This document shows positions 6,831 through 14,875 of a stretch of DNA of 34,514 bases, one piece after another (the stretch's first letter is position 1; each line of letters opens with the position of its first letter). Under the pieces are notes generated by a model that saw only the letters and a program-made list of their open reading frames with translations, did not search any database and was not told the origin of the DNA. The DNA comes from Chlamydiia bacterium. GTDB taxonomy: Bacteria > Chlamydiota > Chlamydiia > Chlamydiales > Rhabdochlamydiaceae. Where the stretch lies: contig JAJPIB010000029.1 of the NCBI GenBank assembly GCA_021324995.1, forward strand, positions 1 through 34,514, written 5' to 3'. The translations under genes and the position numbers were made by a program.

Positions 6831-8321
6831 ATGAAAGCGATTTTATTAGCCAGGGTATCGAGCAAAGAGCAGGAGGATGGGCAATCTATCCCAGCTCAAG
6901 AGCGAAGGCTAAGGGAGTATGCGGAGCGAAAAGGCCTTGTCATCGCAGAAATTTTCAAAATTACCGAATCATCCACAAAAGATACCCGAAAGGAATTTGA
7001 AAAAATTTTAGAATACATTCGCAAGTCTCGAGAGACCATCGCGCTCGTTGCAGATACAATTGATCGTGTACAACGTAGTTTCAAAGAGTCCGTTGTATTG
7101 GAGGACTTACGCAAAGAAGGCAAGGTCGAGATACACTTTATGCGGGAAGGGCTTGTGCTCAATCTCCGATCCAATAGCGCAGATATTTTGAGATGGGATA
7201 TGGGAGTCATGTTTGCCCGTAGCTACGTTCTCCAACTTAGTGACAATATCAAACGAAGCAAAGAGCAAGCGGCCAAAAGAGGAATTTGGATGGGCCTGGC
7301 TCCAACAGGTTATATGCACGGGGTGAATGAACAAGGGGAAAAAACTATTATCCCAGACCCTGATCGCGCCCCCTTCATCAAAAAGTTATTCGAGATGTAC
7401 GCTACGGGTAACCATTCGCTACAGACTCTCAAAGACGCAGCAATCAAGTTAGGATTGCGAACTAAAAAGGGAGAGCCACTTGCCATTTCTCAGATCAACA
7501 AAATCCTGAAAAAGCCGTTCTATTGTGGGATGATGGAAACCAAATATGGAATTGTCGAACACGCCTATGAAACTCTGATTTCAAAAGCCTTGTTTCAGCA
7601 GGTGCAAGATATTATCAGCGGTTATCACAAGATACCTCATAAAATGGCAATCAAGCCATTTATTTTTAAGGGACTGATCACGTGTGCGGATTGCGGATGC
7701 GTATGTACTCCAGAGATTCATAAGAAACGTTATGTATATTACAGCTGTACCAATGCAAAAAAGGTATGTAAGAGGGTTTATGTGAAGGAAGAAGCCTTGA
7801 TTCAGACTTTGTCGAGCTACTTGGATCAAATTGCTTTAAGTGAGGAACAAATCGAGGCGGTAACACAGTATTTGAAGGAAATCCATGAATCCGAAACCCA
7901 ATTCCACACTAAAAGTCTGACCTCTCTGCAAAGGGAACGAGACAAGATTCAAAAGAGGCTAGGGCAGATTTATGATGATAAGCTTGATGGGCTCATTGAT
8001 GAAAAACTGTACTTAGAAAAAGTTAGGGAGTACAAGACCCGCCAGCTTGAAATTGCTGAAGAGATGAAGAACCACGAGAGAGCCGATCAAAATTTCTACA
8101 TTACAGCGAACATGGTCTTGAATTTGGCAGCTCGTGCTCGAGAAATCTTCGAGAGTTCTGAAGTGGGTGAAAAACGACAACTTTTGAATTTAGTATTTCA
8201 GAACTTGCAACTGAGAGGTGTAAGCCTCTCAGTCTCAGTTCAAGAACCGTTCTTAACGATGTTGGATTGTAAAGATCATCCAACCAATTGGAGGTGGAGA
8301 GAATCGAACTCTCGTCCTTAG
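6831..8321 (+). CDS. Large serine recombinase (element integrase)
   Basis: A 496-aa large serine recombinase. The catalytic N-domain has ARVSSKEQ with the nucleophile Ser10 and Arg8, and the arginines of IDRVQRSF (Arg79, Arg82). A recombinase domain (about 150-265: RGIWMGLAPTGY, INKILKKPFYCG) and a zinc ribbon (Cys285, Cys288 ... Cys306, Cys313) follow, then a coiled coil near 362-415. AAGGA precedes the ATG. The last codons run through the right attachment repeat into ssrA, so the terminal residues NWRWRESNSRP are partly encoded by the tmRNA gene. It should catalyse integration and excision at 517/8277. A separate directionality factor was not found; one of the small proteins could serve. 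Confidence 0.93.
   Translation: MKAILLARVSSKEQEDGQSIPAQERRLREYAERKGLVIAEIFKITESSTKDTRKEFEKILEYIRKSRETIALVADTIDRVQRSFKESVVLEDLRKEGKVEIHFMREGLVLNLRSNSADILRWDMGVMFARSYVLQLSDNIKRSKEQAAKRGIWMGLAPTGYMHGVNEQGEKTIIPDPDRAPFIKKLFEMYATGNHSLQTLKDAAIKLGLRTKKGEPLAISQINKILKKPFYCGMMETKYGIVEHAYETLISKALFQQVQDIISGYHKIPHKMAIKPFIFKGLITCADCGCVCTPEIHKKRYVYYSCTNAKKVCKRVYVKEEALIQTLSSYLDQIALSEEQIEAVTQYLKEIHESETQFHTKSLTSLQRERDKIQKRLGQIYDDKLDGLIDEKLYLEKVREYKTRQLEIAEEMKNHERADQNFYITANMVLNLAARAREIFESSEVGEKRQLLNLVFQNLQLRGVSLSVSVQEPFLTMLDCKDHPTNWRWRESNSRP
8277..8302 (+). repeat. attR: right 26-bp attachment repeat
   Basis: Identical to 517-542. It lies within both the 3' end of the recombinase gene and the 3' end of ssrA (minus strand). 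The arm 8278-8284 pairs with 8261-8267 to form a hairpin just past the tmRNA end. Confidence 0.85.
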
Positions 8322-8656
8322 CAAACTCCATATCAATGACTACATGCTTATCGCCTTCAAATTGCAATCGGTCCTGAGGAAGACGCCACACAGCAAACCG
8401 ATTCGCTTCTATTATCTCGGACTATCTTCTTGAGAAGCTGCAACAAGATGGCCCATACCAGGGTTAATGACAATAGTTCTAACGCTCCTGGTCTGGCGTT
8501 AGGCTATCGGACTACGAAAAACTGTTAGGTTTTAAGCAGCCAGCAAGAACTCTTCAGTTTCTGCATTTATAGTGTTATCGGATGATTAAGGAGGCCAACC
8601 GACGTCCTCCGCATGCCACTGGTACTTTGTTTCCAAGTCGAAACCAGTACACCCCC
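8289..8656 (-). ncRNA. ssrA: Transfer-messenger RNA (tmRNA)
   Basis: 368 nt. Read on the minus strand it starts GGGGGTG at 8656, followed by the typical GGTTTCGACTTGGAAAC, and ends in the T-arm GTTCGATTC and acceptor CACCTCC plus encoded CCA at 8289. The first and last seven bases pair as an acceptor stem. The tag frame is at 8564-8532 and reads AETEEFLLAA then stop TAA, with the usual LAA-type end recognised by proteases. The final third closely resembles chlamydial tmRNA as I recall it. The RNA rescues stalled ribosomes with SmpB. Its 3' end is the integration site of the element, and its sequence stays complete after integration. Confidence 0.95.
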
Positions 8657-8663
8657 GTTGATT

Positions 8664-8669
8664 ATTCTA
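8664..8669 (-). promoter_or_regulatory. Probable -10 box of ssrA
   Basis: TAGAAT on the minus strand, seven bases before the first G of the tmRNA, the right spacing for a sigma-70-type start. No good -35 box is seen at 16-18 bp; the upstream region is very A/T rich. Confidence 0.45.
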
Positions 8670-8840
8670 ACATGAACACTATTTTTTTCGATAGATCGAT
8701 AGAAGTAAAGAATAAAAAATATTTAATCGTAAGTTCTTTAAAATTTGTATGTTATAGAATTTATGTGAAGTAATTTTGTTGTCAAAAAATATTAATACCA
8801 TTACCGTTCTTAATGTTTTCTTAATTTTTGGAGGAGTTAT

Positions 8841-9626
8841 ATGGCAGCAGTAGCAGGCATCAGACCGCGTCCTGAAGGGGGTGCTGTTAATTTAAACTTA
8901 AATCCCGTTATTCCAGTAGTCGCACAAATTGTTTCAGATATGGATCTCGGCGGGATGCTTAAGACCGTCTTAGATTGTGTTGATTCTAGCTCATTGGCTA
9001 ATGTAAGCCTTGTCACTCTAAAATGTTACCCTATTGTTGAGCGGGGAGATCAGCTCTTAGTTCAGAGGTTAGACAGTCAGGTATCGGCTAGAATACGTTA
9101 TCTTGAAGCAAGTGTAATGGGAATAGCGAGCCTTGTTTATAATGTTGTTTTTGGAGTGATTTTTGGAATAGTTTCTTTAGCAACTTTGGGTCAGGTGAGA
9201 GTTGTGATGGATCAAATGAAAAAGCATTGGATCCATATAGGTTTGGCTGTGGCTTCAGTAGGGATAGCGATTGCAGGCACTTTTTCTCCGAAGGTTGGGC
9301 AAAAGGCAAACATTGCAGCAATGCTCGGAATAGGGGCTTTGATTGGAACATTGGCTCAGACGGATGTCGTTAGGAGACTTACGCAAGCCTATCAAAGGCA
9401 CAGCCCAGCTCTAAGGGCGGCAGTGTTGCAAGGTGTGCAAGGGGACCGAAGTCTTTTTGATCGCGAATTTGCTCCCTTTTTTGATCACCTGGATCACGGT
9501 CTTAATGACACTGTTGTGACTGTGTACGATTTGGCGGAAGTAGTTCAAGGAGTCGCCGCATACTTTCCACAGATAGTTCCTATTGCTACTCCAGGGCTCA
9601 TTTTCGGCAGTTTAAGCAATAGCTGA
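8841..9626 (+). CDS. Membrane protein with F-box-like N-terminus, putative host-interacting protein
   Basis: 261 aa behind a clear GGAGGAG ribosome binding site. Residues about 36-70 (GGMLKTVLDCVDSSSLANVSLVTLKCYPIVERG) have the hydrophobic spacing of an F-box (L..IL..L....L..VSLV.K.....). Hydrophobic segments follow at about 91-117, 131-148 and 157-172; the first is long enough for a bilobed hairpin like that of chlamydial inclusion-membrane proteins. There is no N-terminal signal peptide. It stands alone between ssrA and ileS, with a hairpin element after it. F-box proteins are known in amoeba-associated chlamydiae; the match here is by eye, so the effector role is an inference. Confidence 0.6.
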   Translation: MAAVAGIRPRPEGGAVNLNLNPVIPVVAQIVSDMDLGGMLKTVLDCVDSSSLANVSLVTLKCYPIVERGDQLLVQRLDSQVSARIRYLEASVMGIASLVYNVVFGVIFGIVSLATLGQVRVVMDQMKKHWIHIGLAVASVGIAIAGTFSPKVGQKANIAAMLGIGALIGTLAQTDVVRRLTQAYQRHSPALRAAVLQGVQGDRSLFDREFAPFFDHLDHGLNDTVVTVYDLAEVVQGVAAYFPQIVPIATPGLIFGSLSNS

Positions 9627-9647
9627 CTTTTTAAAAAAATTATTTCC

Positions 9648-9823
9648 GGGTATATACCGGTGACGTTTCAAGAGACTATAGAATTTCGATTTTTAACAAC
9701 CCCCTTTTCCGATCCATCAAACAGGGGCATTATTCGAGCAATAAGACCCTGTTTGATGGGTCAAAAAATGGTCATGTTAAAACCAAAATTCTATAGCCGA
9801 TTGAAACGGAACCGGTATAACCC
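9648..9823. repeat. Hairpin MITE-like element, family A
   Basis: A 176-bp near-complete inverted repeat. The left arm starts gggtatataccggt and the right arm ends accggtataaccc. Shared blocks inside include GTTTCAA, CTATAGAATTT, TTTTAACA and CCATCAAACAGGG. It holds no coding potential and ends 99 bp before ileS. A half-copy (14799-14866) matches the left arm in reverse complement. A non-autonomous transposable element is the simplest explanation; as RNA it would form a long hairpin that may end transcription of the 261-aa gene. Confidence 0.75.
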
Positions 9824-9922
9824 AAATTAGTTTTTGGCTGCATTCCGAACTTTTGAATGCATTTGTGTATAACTGAGAAATGAGTTACTATTTTCTTTCC
9901 TCTATTTCAACTGAAAGCTTCT

Positions 9923-12900
9923 ATGTTTGAGCCAAATAAAAAAGAATCGATTCCGGAACGCGAAGAACGTGTTCTCGCTTTTTGGAAAAGCGATAAAGTT
10001 TTTGAGAAATCCGTCGATGAAAGGAGAGAATGCCGATATTTTTCTTTTTATGACGGACCGCCTTTTGCGACAGGGCTTCCTCATTATGGTCACTTGCTGA
10101 CGGGAACGATTAAGGATGCCGTGCTGCGCTTTAAGACGATGCAAGGTTATTATGTACCGCGCCGCTTTGGGTGGGACTGCCATGGCCTTCCAGTTGAAAA
10201 TGAGATTGAGAAGACGAAAGAACTTTCGGGTGCAGGGGCAATTGAGGCCTTTGGAATTGGCGCGTTTAACGAAGAGTGTCGCAAGATTGTTCTGCGCTAC
10301 ACAGAGGAGTGGAAGCATACAGTCAGCCGAATGGGTCGCTGGGTTTCTTTTGAGAATACGTATCACACAATGGATCTGTCGTTCATGGAATCGGTGTGGT
10401 GGGTATTTGGTCAGCTTTATCAGAAAGGGTTGATATACGAAGGTTTTAAAGTAATGCCTTTTTCTGCGCGCTTGGGTACGCCACTTTCAAATTTTGAAGC
10501 TAATCTCAATTATAAAGAAGTGGATGATCCTTCTCTGACTGTTCAGATGCAGCTTGTCGATGAGCCAGAAACAGCGCTTCTTGTTTGGACGACGACGCCT
10601 TGGACGCTTCCGTCGAATCTTGCAGTCATGGCAAGGCCAGATATGGAGTATGTCAAGGTGAAGGAGAAGAAGTCAGGGCGCGATTTTATTTTAGCAGCAT
10701 CGCGGATCTCCCATTATTTTAAAAATCCTGAAGAATTCGAAATATTGGAACAATTTCCAGGCTCTTCTCTGGAGGCAAAGCGGTACGAACCTCTTTTTCC
10801 TTACTTCGCGGCCAAGGCTCAGCAAAAGGCATTCCGCGTCATTATGGAAGAATCGGTGGGATCGGATGAAGGAACGGGTCTTGTGCATTCGGCACCCGCA
10901 TTTGGCGAGGTCGATTTTTTTGCTTGTGCGAGAGAAGGAATCGAATTAGTCAACCCGATCGACCACAATGGGAAATTCACGCAGGAGGTGCCTGATTTTG
11001 CAGGGCTTTTTGTGAAAGACGCCGATAAAGACATTATCCGCCGCTTAAAGCAAGAGGGGAAGGTTTTCCATCATGGGCAAATCCGCCACCGCTATCCCTT
11101 TTGCTGGCGCTCCGATACGCCGCTTATCTACAAGGCGGTGAGCACATGGTTTGTCGCTGTGGAAAAGATCAAGGAGCGGATGATTGACTGCAATGAGCAG
11201 ATCCGTTGGGTTCCTGATAATATTAAACATGGACGTTTTGGAAAGTGGTTGGAAAATGCCCGCGATTGGGCTATCTCGCGCAACCGTTATTGGGGAACTC
11301 CCATTCCGATCTGGCGCAGTGAAGATGGGGAAATCCTAACGATCTCCAGCATTAAGGAGCTGGAAGAAAAATCGGGACAGAAGATAACTGACCTGCATCG
11401 CCATTTTATCGACGATTTAGAGATTATGCAAAACGGAAAAGTTTTTCGCAGAGTTTCGGAGGTATTTGACTGTTGGTTTGAGTCGGGCTCCATGCCTTAT
11501 GCACAAGAGCATTATCCTTTTGAGAACAAGGACGCTGTCGACAGATGTTTTCCTGCAGATTTTATTGCTGAGGGTTTGGACCAAACACGCGGCTGGTTTT
11601 ATACGCTGACGGTTTTGGCTGCGGCTCTATTTGATAAGCCTGCGTTTAAAAATGTGATCGTAAACGGAATTATTCTGGCAGAAGATGGCCAGAAAATGTC
11701 TAAGCGTTTAAAGAATTATCCGGAACCTTCCTTTGTGATTAACCAATATGGGGCGGATGCAGTGCGCCTCTATCTCCTCAGCAGCCCTGCTGTGAATGCA
11801 GATGATTTGCGCTTTTCGGAAAGAGGGGTGGAGCTCGTATTGCGTCAGGTACTCATTCCATTTTGGAATGCGTTTATCTTTCTATCCACCTACACAAAAA
11901 TTTACGACTGGCAGCCTGAAAGTGAATCCTTCCGAGCTCCTAAAGCAGAAATCGATCGCTGGATCCTGTCTTTGCTCCAGAAACTGGTAAAAGATGTAGA
12001 TCAGGGGATGGACAACTATCAGCTCAATCGCGCTGTGGAACCCTTTATCGGTTTCATCGATCAACTGACGAATTGGTATATCCGACGTTGCAGATCTCGA
12101 TTTTGGACGGAAGAAGCGACGCAAGATCGCAGAGAAGCTTTTGAGACACTTTACACGGTCCTTTTGACGCTGACAAAAATCTCTGCTTCTTTTGTTCCTT
12201 TCATTAGCGATGCGATTTATCTTCAGCTCAAGCACAAGAATGCTCCAGAATCCGTCCATCTTTGCAATTTTCCTTCCTATGAAGAAATACAAAGGGATGA
12301 AACCCTTGAGAAGGAGATGGGCTACGCGCAAGAAGTGGTGAGCCTTGGTCATGGACTCCGCAAGGAACATAAGATCAAAGTGCGTCAACCTCTTTCCAAG
12401 GCTTACATTATTTCTGCAAATGCGGAGATATTGGAGTCTCTGCGCGCTAAGGAGCATTTGATTGCTGACGAGCTTAATGTGAAGCACATAGAATTCAAGT
12501 CGGATGAAACAGCGTTTGTATCGATCGTTGCCAAGCCCAACTTCCGCGTTCTGGGCAAAAAAGTGGGCAAATGGATGAACGCGGCACAAGTAGCGATTCA
12601 AAATCTGCCGCAAGCCCATCTGGAACCGCTCTTAAAAGGCGGAACTGCTGAGATTATCCTCGAAAATGAAACGTTCATTCTCACACCAGAAGATGTCGGC
12701 CTTGAGCGCAAAGTCAAAGAGGGTCTTGTCGCTGCCACCTCAGGCGAGATCACGATCGCTCTTGATACTGCGCTTAACGAGGATCTTCTCTTGGAAGGTT
12801 TGGCTAGGGAACTTGTGAACAAAGTCAACACGATGCGCCGAGACGGAGGTTTTTCTGTCACTGACCGCATTGTGATCGCACTGAAAACGACAGACCGCGT

Positions 12901-13042
12901 GAAGGAAGCCTTCAAGTTACATTCCGATTACATCCAACACGAAGTGCTAGCAACCCATGTGCATTTTGATTGCGAAGAAGGCACGGAGTGGGACCTTAAT
13001 GGAGAGTTGGCGACGATTGGGATTTCTCTCAGTGTAAGATAA
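9923..13042 (+). CDS. ileS: Isoleucyl-tRNA synthetase
   Basis: A 1039-aa class I aminoacyl-tRNA synthetase that attaches isoleucine to tRNA-Ile in the cytoplasm. The HIGH signature appears as PHYGH (53-57) after FYDGPPFATGL, and the KMSKS loop as KMSKR (591-595). The WDCHGLPVE motif, the CP1 editing domain (TTPWTLPSN; DEGTGLVHSAPAFGEVD) and the tRNA-binding C-terminal half (NWYIRR) are in order. The length and style are those of the eukaryal/archaeal type used by Chlamydiae. The ribosome binding site is weak. The gene is flanked on both sides by long hairpin elements, with the effector region and lepB following, whereas ileS and lepB are close neighbours in Chlamydia. No frameshift or missing motif is seen. 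Confidence 0.97.
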   Translation: MFEPNKKESIPEREERVLAFWKSDKVFEKSVDERRECRYFSFYDGPPFATGLPHYGHLLTGTIKDAVLRFKTMQGYYVPRRFGWDCHGLPVENEIEKTKELSGAGAIEAFGIGAFNEECRKIVLRYTEEWKHTVSRMGRWVSFENTYHTMDLSFMESVWWVFGQLYQKGLIYEGFKVMPFSARLGTPLSNFEANLNYKEVDDPSLTVQMQLVDEPETALLVWTTTPWTLPSNLAVMARPDMEYVKVKEKKSGRDFILAASRISHYFKNPEEFEILEQFPGSSLEAKRYEPLFPYFAAKAQQKAFRVIMEESVGSDEGTGLVHSAPAFGEVDFFACAREGIELVNPIDHNGKFTQEVPDFAGLFVKDADKDIIRRLKQEGKVFHHGQIRHRYPFCWRSDTPLIYKAVSTWFVAVEKIKERMIDCNEQIRWVPDNIKHGRFGKWLENARDWAISRNRYWGTPIPIWRSEDGEILTISSIKELEEKSGQKITDLHRHFIDDLEIMQNGKVFRRVSEVFDCWFESGSMPYAQEHYPFENKDAVDRCFPADFIAEGLDQTRGWFYTLTVLAAALFDKPAFKNVIVNGIILAEDGQKMSKRLKNYPEPSFVINQYGADAVRLYLLSSPAVNADDLRFSERGVELVLRQVLIPFWNAFIFLSTYTKIYDWQPESESFRAPKAEIDRWILSLLQKLVKDVDQGMDNYQLNRAVEPFIGFIDQLTNWYIRRCRSRFWTEEATQDRREAFETLYTVLLTLTKISASFVPFISDAIYLQLKHKNAPESVHLCNFPSYEEIQRDETLEKEMGYAQEVVSLGHGLRKEHKIKVRQPLSKAYIISANAEILESLRAKEHLIADELNVKHIEFKSDETAFVSIVAKPNFRVLGKKVGKWMNAAQVAIQNLPQAHLEPLLKGGTAEIILENETFILTPEDVGLERKVKEGLVAATSGEITIALDTALNEDLLLEGLARELVNKVNTMRRDGGFSVTDRIVIALKTTDRVKEAFKLHSDYIQHEVLATHVHFDCEEGTEWDLNGELATIGISLSVR

Positions 13043-13045
13043 GAA

Positions 13046-13226
13046 GCGGGACTTATACCCAACGTGATTGAAAATTTGGATTTAAGACCGAGCCAAAGCC
13101 CCGGGATTGGACGATCGAATCTAGCCCCTATTTCTAATAGTGGCGACGATTCAATCGTGCCAATCGCGGGAGCTTTCGCTTCGGTCCTAAACCAAATTTT
13201 CAATCACGTTGGGTATAATGTCCCGC
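13046..13226. repeat. Hairpin MITE-like element, family B (full copy)
   Basis: A 181-bp near-complete palindrome. The arms share GCGGGAC, TATACCCAACGTGATTG, AAAATTTGG, a GGACC/AGACC block and further pairs down to a loop near 13122-13146. It starts 4 bp after the ileS stop and ends 37 bp before the stop of the convergent 13263-14354 gene, so it would work as a bidirectional terminator. Half-copies are at 25577-25620 and 34305-34344. The 65-codon frame inside is a by-product of the palindrome. Confidence 0.8.
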
Positions 13227-13262
13227 CTCATGCTTTGGGAGTGATGTGCATGGGTTTGTAGA

Positions 13263-14354
13263 TTAGACCATGTTTTCTTGTATCTCCTTTTCCTCTACCT
13301 TAGGAACGACTAATGTAGTATTTCGTTCGAATGGCCAAAATGTATCCATATAGAGAGGGATTGCGTTTGCCGCCGCCATCATAAAATTCTCGATGGGCCC
13401 ATATAAGGTCGGAGATGGACGAATAAATAAACCGGCCATAGATAAAATAAACGCAAAAACAAAAAGTACTTGCTGTAATAAACGTACATGCTGTTTTCCA
13501 TTCCAATCTGAAATCTCATGATGCAACTTTTGAAAATGCAAAAGTGCTGCTTCTCTATTCTGTTCTAAGAGACTTTCAAAGAGTTTAAAAGCCTCAACAG
13601 CAGCTGTTACACCAATTCCTGATTGAAGGATTTCCATTCTTTCAATCAGATCTTTCGCATCTTCAATCTCAAAATGAAAAGGGTTTTTGTTTTCATAAAG
13701 CAGTGAAATTTGATGCCAATAGACGATATCTTTATTAAGCAAGTCAAATAATTTTTCGAGTTTTAAATCTGCTGCTAAATCCTTTTCTAAATAAATGTTA
13801 GCCACTCGTGAGCCGATTTCTAACAGAAGAGGAATGGTGATCACGAAAAATAGCAGGGGCAGAACCCAGGGATATGCGGCAAAAAAGGTTGCTAAACATC
13901 CCAAGGCTGCAATTTTAGCTGCCAAAGGAGTAAGAATCATAATCGCCCCAATCCCAAGCAGGCCGATAAAATCCAGCAGTAATCTGAAGCCGAGTTTAAA
14001 ATCTCCGTTATGGAAGGCCTGAATAGATTCCTTTAACGAGACAAATGCTACGCCTACAGTAATCACGCCTGCAACAACACCACAGACTAAAGTTGCCACT
14101 GCTACAAAGGGAAGTGAAATATGCGCGCACGCCGTCACGCCTTGGAAAGTAAGATACGCCATGGTAAATAGGTCTCCTCCAATGAGAATCGGATTGTAAC
14201 GATCCCATTTATTATCTTTGGCTTGATTAATATGGCTCTCTTTTGAATCAATTACACGGCGTACGAGCGAACTAATGGATGGTTTTTCATCTGAAGAACC
14301 TTCTACACATTTTGTATTAATAAAATCTTTACAAGCTTCGTTTATTGCATACAT
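13263..14354 (-). CDS. Multi-pass membrane protein, chlamydial type, unknown function
   Basis: 363 aa. After a 50-residue polar N-terminus, hydrophobic segments lie at about 56-76, 80-105, 124-158 and 162-180, with one more near 300-317. The region between (about 190-290) is hydrophilic and helical. There is no cleavable signal. The pattern of long hydrophobic pairs with polar flanks resembles inclusion-membrane (Inc) proteins, but I recognise no family. The ribosome binding site is weak. A 5' leader with two mutually exclusive hairpins (14448-14477) lies upstream, which may affect expression. It is convergent with ileS. Confidence 0.65.
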   Translation of the reverse strand: MYAINEACKDFINTKCVEGSSDEKPSISSLVRRVIDSKESHINQAKDNKWDRYNPILIGGDLFTMAYLTFQGVTACAHISLPFVAVATLVCGVVAGVITVGVAFVSLKESIQAFHNGDFKLGFRLLLDFIGLLGIGAIMILTPLAAKIAALGCLATFFAAYPWVLPLLFFVITIPLLLEIGSRVANIYLEKDLAADLKLEKLFDLLNKDIVYWHQISLLYENKNPFHFEIEDAKDLIERMEILQSGIGVTAAVEAFKLFESLLEQNREAALLHFQKLHHEISDWNGKQHVRLLQQVLFVFAFILSMAGLFIRPSPTLYGPIENFMMAAANAIPLYMDTFWPFERNTTLVVPKVEEKEIQENMV

Positions 14355-14447
14355 AAATAACCTTTTTTTTATTATAATAGATGTTCCTCTCTGTCATTTG
14401 AGCAGAGAAATTGAATTAATTTATAACGAATTAAAAAAGTTATATTT

Positions 14448-14477
14448 GGGCGAGAAACGCCCGTCGGAAATGACGGG
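14448..14477 (-). promoter_or_regulatory. Leader region with two mutually exclusive hairpins
   Basis: GGGCG/CGCCC (14448-14452 with 14458-14462) and CCCGTC/GACGGG (14460-14465 with 14472-14477) share three C residues, so only one can form at a time. They sit about 95 nt ahead of the 363-aa gene, just downstream (minus strand) of two TATAAT boxes (14483-14488 and 14501-14506). This is compatible with an attenuator-like leader. No known riboswitch is recognised. Confidence 0.35.
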
Positions 14478-14682
14478 AAGAAATTATATTGGACATAGAA
14501 ATTATATCCAAAAAAGAAAGAGAAAGTGTGTTATTGCAGTCGAATAACATGTTAATATCCTTTATTATTGATTAATATTATAAATATATCCTAATTATTA
14601 AGTCAATTTTTATCTGAAATCCCTGCCATATTTTTTTTGAGCTGCGTACTTTAGACCAGACTTCGGGTTGAAAATGTGCTCA

Positions 14683-14761
14683 AAATCACCGACCGCTAGG
14701 CTTCGTAAGTTCATTCGTATTTCATTAATACAGATGAACTTAGGAAGCCTAGCGGTGATTT
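14683..14761. repeat. Strong inverted repeat, hairpin C
   Basis: AAATCACCGACCGCTAGGCTTC plus TAAGTTCAT on the left (14683-14714) pairs with the reverse complement on the right (14734-14761), with a 3-bp bulge and one mismatch, around a 19-nt loop. The stem continues weakly outward on both sides. It lies downstream of the ten-gene operon on the minus strand and may end its transcription. Confidence 0.7.
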
Positions 14762-14798
14762 GGGCGAGGTTCACGCTCGAAATTAGACCAAGATTTTT

Positions 14799-14866
14799 GA
14801 TGGATCGGAAAAGGGGTTTGTTAAAATCGAAATTCCATAGTCGATTGAAACGGAACCAGTATATAT
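14799..14866 (-). repeat. Half-copy of family A element
   Basis: Matches, in reverse complement, the left arm of the 9648-9823 element: TGATGGATCGGAAAAGG, then TTGTTAAAA, CGAAATTC, ATAGTC, TTGAAACGGAACC and GTATATA. It ends 9 bp before the stop codon of the 546-aa gene, and hairpin C takes the place of the missing half. Confidence 0.7.
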
Positions 14867-14875
14867 TTTTTTGGA

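Larger units (their letters stand above)
517..8302 (+). mobile_element. Integrative element inserted at the 3' end of ssrA (tmRNA)
   Basis: A perfect 26-bp direct repeat (517-542 and 8277-8302) bounds a 7.8-kb segment. The right copy overlaps the last 14 nt of an intact tmRNA gene (8289-8656, minus), and the left copy carries the same 14 nt as a fragment. Beside the right repeat lies a large serine recombinase. Inside are a primase-helicase, a SpoVG-like protein, a 172-aa mobile-DNA-associated protein, and cargo: an aldo/keto reductase, a DUF1398-like protein and an unknown 477-aa protein. There are no capsid, terminase or conjugation genes, so it is a small integrative or satellite-like element and not a full prophage or ICE. 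Boundaries are seen directly; mobility is inferred. Confidence 0.85.

Noticed and set aside
8582-8773. 63-codon frame on the + strand
   Set aside because: It overlaps the 5' part and the promoter of ssrA on the other strand, has no protein-like composition at its end, and the tmRNA call is far stronger.
11882-12619. 245-codon frame antisense to ileS
   Set aside because: A shadow of the ileS coding frame; no ribosome binding site, and its Arg/Phe/Leu-rich composition is typical of antisense frames.
13064-13261. 65-codon frame after ileS
   Set aside because: It lies almost wholly within the 181-bp palindrome and so follows from the repeat, not from coding selection.
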